From assembly GCA_947471745.1 (NCBI GenBank), contig CANJKZ010001112.1, forward strand, positions 1,836,001-1,900,000: a DNA stretch of 64,000 nt, given 5' to 3'. Position 1 is the first letter of the stretch; each line of letters starts with the position of its first letter. Below are positions 53,585 to 63,025 of this stretch, piece after piece. Position numbers and translations under genes: made by a program. The DNA is from Closterium sp. Naga37s-1. Its lineage: Eukaryota; Streptophyta; Zygnematophyceae; Desmidiales; Closteriaceae. The notes below the pieces were generated by a model. It did not search any database, was not told the origin of the DNA, and saw only the letters and a program-made list of their open reading frames with translations.

Positions 53585-55481
53585 CACCAGGGCCGGTGTG
53601 AAGTGTGTAGAGACCAGAGCCCGGCTCGGCAGTAAAGGTGGCAAGAGGCGAGTAAGTGTCGCCGTCAACACAAACCGCCGTCTCACCAGAGGGCTCAATC
53701 CACACACCCACGTGCTGACTCACAAGAGGCCTCACGCCCACCAAGTTCCTCGAGAACGAGGGGACGTGGAAGCCAGTCAGAGACCCAGAGGGAACAGCAG
53801 GGCAAGGAAGAGTAGTAGTGTAGCGAGCAGTGACTGGTCCCGAGGTGGGATCAGCCAGGACCACAGAGACTGGAGCAGGAAGTGGAGTAAGTGTCGTGTG
53901 GTCGCGGAAGAAGCAGTGCGAAGCCCCAGAGTCCAGAGTGAAAGACAGCGAAGCGTCCTCCGAAGTAGTGGCTGGACTAGTGTCTACACAAGTGCCTACA
54001 CTAGCAACAGGCAACTCAGCAAGACTAGCACCTAAGCTAACAACACGCGAGTAAACAGAGTCAGAAGCACTAGAGTCAACAACATCATACATAGCATGAG
54101 GAGTTCCTAAGAGATCAAGCAACTGAGAAGCAGACATGCCCCAAAGAGCGGAGCCGTACGTCTGAACAAGAGGGAACCAGTCAGGGGCAGGGCCGCCAAC
54201 GCCGAAGGCCAAGCGAACCGTGTCAGTGAGTTGAGCAAAGCACTGACCAGGAGGGTGGGTGCGGCCACAAGGCTGGCCTCGGCGAGCACCTGTCAGAACC
54301 TGATAGGTGCACGAAGGGTGAACAACACCTCGCTGAGGCTGACGCTGTCCTGACCCCGAAACCTGCTGCTGCCGCTGCTGCTGCAGGGGCTGCTGCAAGG
54401 GGAGGGGCTGCTGCTGCTGCTGCTGCTGCCGCTGGGCCAGGTACCACGCCGCTGCTCCACCCGCTGCAGCCGGCAGACCAGAAGGTGGCTGACGAGCCCG
54501 GGCGTCACCTCCACCAGCCGCAGTAGCGGAGTCACCGGCCGCTGCACGCGACGCCTCTCCTGGGTCTGCACTCCCGCCGCCACCAGTCGGCACGCCACTC
54601 CCACCACCTCCGCCGCCAACGCCTCCACCTCCGCCGCCACCTGTACCCTGACCGCCCCTCTTGCCACCTCTACCTCGAGACCGCGAAGAAGTCGTAACAG
54701 CAGCTGCGGTCACGTCAGTAGCAGCAGTGGCGAGAGAGGCTGTAAAGGTGGGCAGCTGAGGGACAGTGCACCCGTGGAACAGTGGAGGGGGCACAGCACC
54801 AGAGGCGGAGGCTACGGAGCGGAGGTTGCTCTCGACGTCCTTGAGCGCAGAATCAAGGACCTCGATAGTGAGCTCACTAGGGTGCTTCAGAAGAAGCGTG
54901 TCACGGACTGGGGCAAGGCGGTCAGGGAGGCTAGTGGCGATGAAATAGATAGTAATCACCATGGGGGGAGGGAGCACTGCAAGCTGTGCCTCAGTGCAAG
55001 CAGCGCGGTAGCTAGAATCAAGCGAGCGGAGGTGAGCAATCAAGTCAGCAGAGCGCTCAAACGAGGCGAGGTCAGGGAACAGGAACGGTAGGAAGAGTCG
55101 ACCAAGAGAGACAGTGGTGGGAGTAGCGTAGCGGGCCTTAATCGCAGTCAGGAACTCACTAGCAGTGCGAACCTGAGTGAAGTGGGCCTCCTCAGACTCA
55201 GGGAGGAGGCTGCTAAGAGTGATGCAGGCCGCAGCGTCACGCGACTTCCACGCCGTCAGGTCAGCACGCTGGCGGGTGAAGCGGTCCCTGGCTGCGTCGT
55301 CAGGGGCAGTGCCTAAAGGCGTAGGGTCGTCGGGCGCTGGAAGGTCACCAGTAGCGTGCGCCCAAAGGGACTCGCCTGCCTGAACCTGACTCTCTAAGAG
55401 GCGACGCGCGCGTAGGAGCTAGACCGGAAACTCGAGCGGTCTACCGTCAGCGTCGAAGCGAAGAACCCTAGGAGTCGCCAT
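52500..55481 (-). pseudogene. Copia E Gag-protease-integrase, broken
   Basis: ATG at 55481 begins MATPRVLRFDADGRPLEFPV and meets a TAG at 55421-55419, where relatives have Trp. After it the frame is open to 53541: capsid domain, Gly-rich and Gln-rich stretches, Cys/His motif C-x13-C-x3-H-x4-C (about 54310-54240) and protease FTLDSGASHCFF (about 53935). A (CAG)n-encoded Gln run ends at a stop at about 53541. The integrase resumes with HHRTGHPS, DVWGP, VVDDYSRYTTVFPL and HSDRGGEF (53435-52896), then with a frame change to ARTSLTHARAPHFLWPYAVR and the C-terminal part (52838-52500). Confidence 0.88.
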
Positions 55482-55489
55482 CGTGTAAG

Positions 55490-56510
55490 TAGAAGCGACA
55501 AGTCGAGCGGTGGGTGGCACCGGTAGGGACGGTAGGCGGCTAGGGCAAGTCCGTGATGGGCGCAAAACGCGGGCGCAACGAGGCTAGGGGCGGTCCCGCG
55601 GCGGACTGAACGAGTAGGTGCAGCGGTGCGAAGGAAGGGCCTAACGAGCTGGCTGTAAGGGAGGGCCAGTGGCGGGCCTTAACAGTAGGCGCGGCGGCTG
55701 TAAGGGAGGGCCCGCGGTGGCTGAAAGGGAGGGCCCGCGGCGGGCCTAACTAGCAGGCGCGGCGGCTGTAAGGGAGGGCCCGCGGCGGCTGAAAGGGAGT
55801 GCCCGCGGCGGGCCTAACTACCAGGCGCAGCGGCTGTAAGGGAGGGCCCGCGGCTGCTGTAAGGGAGGGCCCGCGGCGGGCCTAACTAGTAGGCGCGGCG
55901 ACGGGCGGTACGGGTAGGCGCGGTGACGAAAAACGGAGCGCCGCGGCGACGAAAAACGGGGCGCCGCGGTGACGAAACGCAGGGCGCCGCGGCGTCGAAA
56001 CGCGGGGCGCCGCGAACCCTAAACGCGGGGCGCTGCGGCGACGAAACGCGGGGCCCCGCGGCTACGAAACGCGGGGCCCCGCGGCTACGAAATGCGGGCG
56101 CCGCGGTGACGAAACGGGGGGCGCCGCGGCGACGAAACGGGGGGCGCCGCGGCGACGAAACGCGGGCGCCGCGGCGACGAAACGCGGGCGTTTAGGGCAG
56201 CGGGGGGAGGACGCGACGCGACGAGCAGCGGGGGAGGGCAGGACGGGACGAAAAGCCGGGGAGAGCACGACAAGACGGGCAGGGGGGGGAAGGCGCTACG
56301 CTACGCGGAAAGCGGGTCGGCGGAGCGAGCGCTAACGAACGAGCGAGACTGGATCGGTCCGGCGCTAACGAACGAGCGAGACTGGATCGGGCCGGCGCTA
56401 ACGAACGAGCGAGACTAGATCGGGCCGGCACTAGGCTCGGGCAAGACGGGTATGACTAGTACGAGAGAGCGAGACAGGCTCGGGCGGAACGAACGAGGAC
56501 GAGAGGTGCG
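55490..56510 (-). repeat. Iterated GC-rich leader of Copia E
   Basis: Three arrays are seen on the plus strand: GTAAGGGAGGGCCCGCGGC units (55640-55900), GACGAAACGCGGGGCGCCGC units (about 55921-56190, about a dozen copies with variation) and GCTAACGAACGAGCGAGACT units (56330-56420, three copies). No gene is present. Confidence 0.85.
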
Positions 56511-56543
56511 GGATCCCACAGGATCCTAACCTAGGTGATACCA

Positions 56544-56650
56544 TGTCAAGAACGAAAGAGTTGGTTCATTGATGTGGGTTGGGGTACATATAACAAACCC
56601 TAACATCTGTACCCCCTAAGACAAACCTCACTAAGGCTACAACATTTGAC
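56544..56650 (-). repeat. 5' LTR of Copia E (107 bp)
   Basis: It begins at 56650 on the minus strand with TGTCAAATGTTGTAGCC and ends TTGACA at 56544, followed by TGGTATCACC. It is the shortest LTR in the window. Confidence 0.85.
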
Positions 56651-56814
56651 ACCTCCTCCACTGGTGCTCCGCACGTACGCCATTGCATTTTATCTGTACG
56701 GGGTGAGTGTACTGGCTTTTACGTTTCAAGAGTTATTTAATAGTTCCTGCTGTTCCACTAACATAGCTGCGGTTGCAAAAGCAGGTGGAGTACCCGTTAA
56801 TAAACGGCAATCAG
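56651..56814 (+). repeat. 64-bp direct repeat, right copy, and spacer
   Basis: 56651-56714 repeats 52432-52495. The following 100 bases lead to Copia I and hold no gene that I recognise. They may be the continuation of the intron after the GTGAGTGT donor. Confidence 0.85.
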
Positions 56815-57790
56815 TGTCAAGCTATATGTGTTGTAGCTTCTATTGTTAGTGTAGGTGTACCTTCTACTTGTTGGGGTTAGGGTTAGGTTTCTTATATACT
56901 TGTAATATTTCCACTTTTAGTCATTTCTTATTTCTCAACATGGTATAGAGCTAGGGTTTCCCCTAGCGTTTTAAGTCTCGATAGTTGGGCCCACCGAAAT
57001 CGCTACTAGAGCGCGCCCGTCCTAACGCGCGCCCCTTAGCTCGTCGCCCGTCGCCCGTAGCGCGCCCGTCGTCCGCAGCTCTCCCGTTGCCCGTCGCTTT
57101 TCCGTCGGCCGTCGATTTTCCCCTCCCGTCGCCCGTCGATTGTCGATTTCTCCCCTCCCGTCGCCCGTCGCCCGTCGCCCGTCGCCCGTCTCCCGTCGAC
57201 CGTAGGAACAGGCCCCGCGGCCCCTTTTTTTTTCGCTAGCGGGCCCCGCGGCCCTTTCGATAGCGGGCCCCGTGGTCCCGTCGTCAGTCGCACGCACGCA
57301 CAGCAGCAGCCGCGCGCACGTGGCGCCACCGCTGCCTTACCCGCCGCCCCATCTCTTAGCCGCCGCCCTACCTGTCACCCGCCCCCCCACGAGTTGAAAC
57401 CCGCCGCCCCACCTGACACCCGCTGCCCCACGAGCTGCCTCACCCGCCGCCCCACCAGTTAGCCTCAGCCCCACCAACTAGCCACACCTGGAAACCATAG
57501 TATACCACCCGTACCCGCTGAGCCGCACAGAACCGCACAGAACCGCACAGAATCGCACACAACCGCACAGAACCGCACAGAACGGCACAGAACGGCACAG
57601 AATCGCACTCCACCCATGCTAGCTCCCCTGGAACTGCACAGAACCGCATTTCACCCGTGCTAACCCCCCCTGGAATCGCACAGAACCACACTCCACCGCC
57701 CTAGACCGTTCCTCAACCGCATCCGACCGCACTGAACCCCTCCCACAAGCACCAGAACCGCACTCAGCCGCATTCCACCGCACCAGGCCT
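56815..57790 (+). mobile_element. Copia I, 5' LTR and leader only
   Basis: The LTR at 56815-56940 (TGTCAAGCTATATG to TTTCTCAACA) is followed by TGGTATAGAG, the hairpin GCTAGGG-TTTC-CCCTAGC (56950-56967) and GGGCCCACC (56987-56995). Two arrays follow: GTCGCCCGTCGCCC-type (57040-57200) and ACCGCACAGA-type units (57528-57610). No gag is reached. The sequence changes near 57790 into the PGAP1 upstream region, so the element is a 5' fragment. It is a close relative of inverted fragment J. Confidence 0.75.
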
Positions 57791-57964
57791 ATATACTGAT
57801 ACTGGAACAACGACGTGTCACAGTTGGCAATCTTTTACATTCAATGATATACAGTGCGTTATTCCTTCTTCATTCCGTTCGCTAAAAGCCAGTCAACTCG
57901 ACCAGGCCCTGGATTTCATCAGGAATCTTTCTGCACCGTCTCAGAAGCATATCAAGTAAATACA

Positions 57965-60900
57965 ATGAAGAGCCACTGCGGGGCACATGCCGAAGCTTCC
58001 GGTTCCAGTGCTCCGGGAGCAGCTAAACGATCGACTTTAGCTCCAGCAGCGGCGGCGACAGCGGAACCACTCTCAACCGTAGCGCGAACCCGCCGATCCA
58101 CCGGGGCTCCCATCCTGCTGACGTGTTTTTCCGCGCTAGTACTCATCGCCTTAGCGGTAACCGGATGGGTGGCGCCTCCGGGAACCCTCAGCGCACTCGC
58201 TTGGGGAAGCGGGGGGGGGAAAGGGGGAATTAGTGGCAGGGGAGGAAAATGGGGATCGGAGGGAAAGGAAGGGGTGGCGGAACGAAGAGGGCGAGGGGGA
58301 GGGGTATGGGAAATTGGAAGGGGAGAGGGAGCCTATGGAGAGGGAATGCGGCATGACGTACATGTGGCCTGATTACGTCCCCATTCCCATGCAAAACCGG
58401 ACTCTGGAGAAACAAGGACTTGACGCAAGTGAGTACAGCCCCTCCCAACCCAACACTTCCCAACCCCTCTGTACAGCTCGTTCTTGTACCGAGAAGAAGG
58501 CCACACGTGGGGAGACAGCAGCAAGGGGGAAATGAAGAGAGGTTTCTGCCATACCGCCCCTGTGTTTCCTCATCTGCACTGAGCCTCCTTTACCATGCCC
58601 CCTCTTTACACTTGCCAGCTTCAGTGTACAGTTTGTTCTTATACCGAGAGGGCCGCGCCTGGGGAGGCAGCAGCAGTGAGGAGGAGGAGGAGAAGAGCCT
58701 GTGTGGAGCGGTTCCTGTGCTCTTTATCCCCGGGAATGCGGGCTGCTACAAGCAGGTGATATCTAGCAACAGGTGATGTGATGCTGGTCGTCACAGTCAA
58801 GTGTGTTGCGTGGATAACACGCCAATCTAGGGCAAGCAGTTAAGAGGAGGTGAAGAGGGGTCCCTTTGGGGCTGTGCCTGTGCTCTCCATGTTTGAAAAT
58901 TGTCGGTTGCTACAAGCAGATAACGCCTATAACCGACTCTGTAGTCTGATACCAATGCTCTTTCGTCTTGCTAAAGATCTGCGTGATTTTGTTTGTGTCA
59001 CTTCGGGCAGTTCTCAAAGGTGACGCGAACATAACCAATGCCAGTGCTCTTCGTCTTGTTCAGTCGCTTTCACCAACCAACTTTGTAATGCGGAGGCCAA
59101 GGCTCAGAATCTGCGTGATTCTGTTTGTGTCACTTCTGACAGTTGTCAAAAGTGACACAAACATGACCAAATCTGTAGTTCTGTCTGTCACTAAGTTTTT
59201 TTGCGCTCCCCCCACTTTACCTGTCCCCTCTTCTTCCCATCATTCATTCAGGTGCGTTCCCTCGCATCTGTCTCCCACCACATCTACCACGCCTCTCATG
59301 CTCAACACGAATCAAGGAACAGCCCTCCCTGCTTCGCCTGTGGAGACGACCCACACACAGAGCCTCTCACACCAGTGAAACCAGCAGCAGACTCAGACGG
59401 AAAGAAAGAGTCAGGGGAAGCGAGGGGAGAAGGTGCAGCAGGAACGGGGAAGGGGGGGCGGGGGTCAGCAGCGTACCCATGTCGCCTGGTGTGGTTCTCC
59501 GTGGATCTGAGGGAGCACCTCTCTGCTCTTCACACCGCTCTGCTGCACAAACAGGCGGCCTTCGTTGCTGCTGCTGTCACTCAGGTGGGTCTTGAAGAGT
59601 GTTTGTGTGTGTGTGCGTGTGTGTGTGTTACCTGTATGTATGTGCTTGTGCAGATGTTAGCTCTGCACTATCTCCAGCTTATTCCCCTCTCTTTGCAATT
59701 TCAGTCTCTTCTCTTCCCACTTCCCTGTGCTGCTATCGTGGGGCACTTAATGAGGATTTTGTTCATCCTGGGCCCTCTATGTGAGTTGTTCTGTCTCGCC
59801 TACCCGTCCCCCCTCTCCCCTATAAGCCCTCTCAGGTCGTGGCCCTCTACAGTTCCTCCTGTGCTTCCACGCCGGCCCGCTCGTCCTCTGTGACTCCTCT
59901 CTCCTCTCCCCATCCCCCTCTCTCGTCCCCTCCCCTCCCCCCACTTTCTCAGATCCTCTCCCTCTACAGTTTCTCCTGTGCCTCCACGCCTACACTCCCG
60001 CCCCCTGTGCTGCTAGTGGGGCATTCAATGGCGGGGATAGTCGCGCTGGCCCACAGGAGACTCACAGGGGGGGGAGATGTGAACGAGGGAGGGGACGGGA
60101 AGGACACGTGGAGAGGGAGGGATAGGACACGCAGACAACTCATCTTGTGCCTTGCTCTCTCTTCTCCTCCCCCTCCCCCTCCTCCCCCCATCTCTCTCCC
60201 CTTCCCTCCACCCCCTCAGATCCTCTCCCGCTACTGTTCTTCCTGTTTCCACGCCCGCCCGCCCGTCCTCTGCTGCTAATGGGGCACTCCATAGGGGGGA
60301 TAGTCGCCGCCTGGCCCACAGGAGACTGACAGGGGGAGGAGACGCGAGAGAGGAATTTGGGCTGCCTTAGAAACCACAACAACCCGGCCGGCCACCCTTT
60401 GTCTGGGCTGCGGGTGGGGCATTCAATGGGTGATTCTTCCCATCCCCTCCCCCACTACTCCCCTCTAACCCCTCAGATCCTCTCCCTCTACAGTGCGTCC
60501 TGTGCTTCCACGCCCGCCCACCCGCCGTCTGTGCTGCTAGTGGGGCACTCCATGGGGGGGATAGTGGCCCGTCTGGCCCACAGGAGACTGCGAGGGGGAG
60601 GAGGTGTGAGAGAGGGACGGAATAGGGAGATGGAAGAAGAGGTGAAGGGGTGTGCGTGGAAGGACGAGGCACAAGAAGGAGGAGGAGGAATACAGGAGCT
60701 GGAGAGCGGGCGTTGTAGCATTGTCCATCAGGAAGGGAGCGGACATGATTCAGTGCACACTATTGTCACCATCGCCACACCACACAGGCAGGTCTCTTAG
60801 GAGAACTTTTCAGACCTTAGGCAGGTCTCTCAAAATTCACCGCACAGGCAGGTCTCTTAGGAGAAACGCTGCCTACCTGTCGTAGTAACCTTGAAAGAAT

Positions 60901-61475
60901 GTGTCTTACTTGCACCCTTGCTTTGCGTCTGAAAAGGCGCCAATCCCCTCCCCTCTGCTTTCATCCATTGACCCCCCATGCTCCCCCACGCCCCCCCCCC
61001 CCCCCCCCCCCCCCCCCTCCCTCCCCATTCTCCCTCCCTGCAACCATCCATGCTCGCCCTCACCGCTCCGTGTAGAAAGTGAAAGTTTGAGACGTCTGCT
61101 CCAAGTGAACTCACTTTCTACACGTGGCCTCCCCATTCTCCCTCCCTGCAACCATCCATGCCCGCCCTCACTCCTCCCTCAGCCACCCACCACTCTTCCA
61201 TGCAAATTCTGGAAATTCTCACCTCCCTCCCTTTTTCCCATTGTCCTCATTGTTTTCATCTCCCCATTCCATCCTCCCTCCCCCTCCCGTTTCCCCTCTT
61301 CCCTCCATCTTCCCCCCCCGTTTTCCCCATTTTCCCCGTTTCCCCCAGCCTCTTCCCCCTCCCCCTCCAGCCGTCAATGCATGCCCTCTATCACTCCCTC
61401 ATCCAGCACACCCCCAACTCTCCCTCCTCTGCTCTGCTCCTCGCCTCTCTTGCTGCCGGCCGGAGTGACTGGCAG
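57965..61475 (+). CDS. PGAP1: GPI inositol-deacylase PGAP1, N-terminal exons (gene continues past window)
   Basis: PGAP1 is an ER membrane lipase that removes the acyl chain from inositol of GPI anchors. Exons that I can place: first exon from ATG 57965, with a signal-anchor helix (ILLTCFSALVLIALAVTGWV) and a diffuse 3' end; exon about 58340-58428 (CGMTYMWPDYVPI); exon about 58624-58755 (YSLFLYREG, VPVLFIPGNAGCYKQ); exon 59252-59584 (VRSLAS, WFSVDLREHLSALHTALLHKQ); exon 60477-60791 (VLLVGHSMGGIVARLAHRRL with the nucleophile Ser, TIVTIATPH); exon 61371-61475 (PSMHALYHSLIQHTPNSPS, LLASLAAGRSDWQ). The last three start and end in phase 0. The rest of the lipase domain and the C-terminal membrane helices lie beyond 64000. 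Exact borders of exons 1-3 are uncertain. Confidence 0.88.
58464..58530 (+). repeat. Intronic copy of PGAP1 exon 3 start
   Basis: TCTGTACAGCTCGTTCTTGT, then ACCGAGAAGAAGG, resembles the start of the real exon (AGTGTACAGTTTGTTCTTAT, then ACCGAGAGGGCCG). A third partial copy, of the exon end, is at 58862-58925 (GCTGTGCCTGTGCTCTCCAT and GTTGCTACAAGCAG). Confidence 0.8.
59836..60440 (+). repeat. Tandem copies of the PGAP1 GHSMGG exon
   Basis: Before the intact exon at 60477 lie copies starting at 59836 (VVALYSSSCASTPA, short), 59953 (ILSLYSFSCASTP, then VLLVGHSMAGIVALAHRRL), 60220 (ILSRYCSSCF, frame lost, stop) and a fragment at about 60381-60440. Each of the first three starts right after a CAG acceptor. 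The 59953 copy keeps the nucleophile Ser but has GHSMAG. Spacing is roughly 117, 267 and 257 bp. Confidence 0.9.
60781..60870 (+). repeat. Copies of the donor edge after the PGAP1 TPH exon
   Basis: CACAGGCAGGTCTCTTAGGA occurs at 60783 and again at 60843, with a partial copy (TTAGGCAGGTCTCT) at 60818. The first instance is the exon end (CACAGGCAG) plus its donor GTCTCT. Confidence 0.75.
60985..61170. repeat. Poly-C tract, 40-bp duplication and hairpin in PGAP1 intron
   Basis: A run of about 30 Cs lies near 60988-61018. CTCCCTCCCTGCAACCATCC and neighbours occur twice (about 61018-61060 and 61127-61170). Between them GTGTAGAAAGTGA (61069-61081) is inverted as TCACTTTCTACAC (61112-61124), a potential 13-bp stem. 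It may be a very small foldback element. Confidence 0.7.
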
Positions 61476-61560
61476 GTGAGATTCGCCTCGTGCCACGTGT
61501 CAGCTTACCACTGGTTGCCCTGCCATCCCACACGCACACCAATCCCACCCTTCCCAGCGC

Positions 61561-61612
61561 TCTCCCTCCTCCTCTCTGCTCCTCGCATCGTTTCCTGCTG
61601 GCTGGTGAGATT
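61561..61612 (+). repeat. Copy of the PGAP1 exon end seeding array 1
   Basis: CTGCTCCTCGCATCGTTTCC, then TGCTGGCTGGTGAGATT, resembles the exon end CTGCTCCTCGCCTCTCTTGC, then ...GGCAGGTGAGATT, at 61433-61483. The array starts directly from its donor. Confidence 0.85.
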
Positions 61613-62940
61613 GGCTGGTGAGATTGGCAGGTGAGATTGACAGGTGAGATTGGCAGGTGAGATTGGCTGGTGAGATTGGCAGGTGAGATTGGCAGGTGAG
61701 ATTGGCAGGTGAGATTGGCAGGTGAGATTGGCAGGTGAGATTGGCAGGTGAGATTGGCAGGTGAGATTGGCAGGTGAGATTGGCAGGTGAGATTGGCAGG
61801 TGAGATTGGCAGGTGAGATTGACAGGTGAGATTGGCAGGTGAGATTGACAGGTGAGATTGGCTGGTGAGATTGGCTGGTGAGATTGGCAGGTGAGATTGG
61901 CAGGTGAGATTGGCAGGTGAGATTGGCAGGTGAGATTGGCAGGTGAGATTGGCAGGTGAGATTGGCAGGTGAGATTGGCAGGTGAGATTGGCAGGTGAGA
62001 TTGGCAGGTGAGATTGGCAGGTGAGATTGGCAGGTGAGATTGGCAGGTGAGATTGGCAGGTGAGATTGGCAGGTGAGATTGGCAGGTGAGATTGGCAGGT
62101 GAGATTGGCAGGTGAGATTGGCAGGTGAGATTGGCAGGTGAGATTGGCAGGTGAGATTGGCAGGTGAGATTGGCAGGTGAGATTGGCAGGTGAGATTGGC
62201 AGGTGAGATTGGCAGGTGAGATTGGCAGGTGAGATTGGCAGGTGAGATTGGCAGGTGAGATTGGCAGGTGAGATTGGCAGGTGAGATTGGCAGGTGAGAT
62301 TGGCTGGTGAGATTGGCAGGTGAGATTGGCTGGTGAGATTGGCAGGTGAGATTGGCAGGTGAGATTGGCAGGTGAGATTGGCAGGTGAGATTGGCAGGTG
62401 AGATTGGCAGGTGAGATTGGCAGGTGAGATTGGCAGGTGAGATTGGCAGGTGAGATTGGCAGGTGAGATTGGCAGGTGAGATTGGCAGGTGAGATTGGCA
62501 GGTGAGATTGGCTGGTGAGATTGACAGGTGAGATTGGCAGGTGAGATTGGCAGGTGAGATTGGCAGGTGAGATTGGCAGGTGAGATTGGCAGGTGAGATT
62601 GGCAGGTGAGATTGGCAGGTGAGATTGGCAGGTGAGATTGGCAGGTGAGATTGGCTGGTGAGATTGGCAGGTGAGATTGGCAGGTGAGATTGGCAGGTGA
62701 GATTGGCAGGTGAGATTGGCAGGTGAGATTGGCAGGTGAGATTGGCAGGTGAGATTGGCTGGTGAGATTGGCAGGTGAGATTGGCTGGTGAGATTGGCAG
62801 GTGAGATTGGCAGGTGAGATTGGCAGGTGAGATTGACAGGTGAGATTGGCAGGTGAGATTGACAGGTGAGATTGGCTGGTGAGATTGGCTGGTGAGATTG
62901 GCAGGTGAGATTGGCAGGTGAGATTGGCAGGTGAGATTGG
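61600..62940 (+). repeat. Splice-donor minisatellite, array 1 (13 bp, about 103 copies)
   Basis: The unit GGCAGGTGAGATT is identical to the last five bases of the PGAP1 exon (GGCAG) and the first eight of its intron (GTGAGATT) at 61471-61483. A few units read GGCTGGTGAGATT or GACAGGTGAGATT. The register is uninterrupted for about 1340 bases. Long antisense open frames here come only from the 13-bp period, which is not a multiple of three. Confidence 0.97.
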
Positions 62941-62974
62941 CTTGGCACCAGATATCACGATTTTTTAGGCACCT

Positions 62975-63025
62975 AAAACATGCTCCTCGCATCACTTGCT
63001 GCTGGCTGCAGTGACTGGCAGGTGA
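62975..63025 (+). repeat. Second copy of the PGAP1 exon end, seeding array 2
   Basis: ATGCTCCTCGCATCACTTGC, then TGCTGGCTGCAGTGACTGGCAGGTGAG in continuation, copies LLASLAAG.SDWQ plus donor. It is closer to the real exon end than the copy at 61561. It separates the two arrays together with about 35 bases of unrelated sequence (62941-62975). Confidence 0.9.

Larger units (their letters stand above)
52496..56650 (-). mobile_element. Copia E, antisense, 3' half missing
   Basis: On the minus strand: 5' LTR 56650-56544 (107 bp, TGTCAAATGTTG to TTCTTGACA), primer-binding site TGGTATCACCTAGG, hairpin GGATCC-TGTG-GGATCC (56526-56511), a long iterated leader, gag from 55481, protease and integrase. 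It ends abruptly at 52496 within the region after the integrase; RT, RNase H and the 3' LTR are missing. The family differs from B, C and D in its LTR and in a Gln-rich Gag. Confidence 0.88.

Noticed and set aside
61399..62995. Three minus-strand open frames of about 480-520 codons with a repeated SHLPISPANLTCQ-like sequence
   Set aside because: They arise because the 13-bp unit has no stop in any minus-strand frame. The period of 39 bases gives a 13-residue repeat. Nothing else supports a protein.
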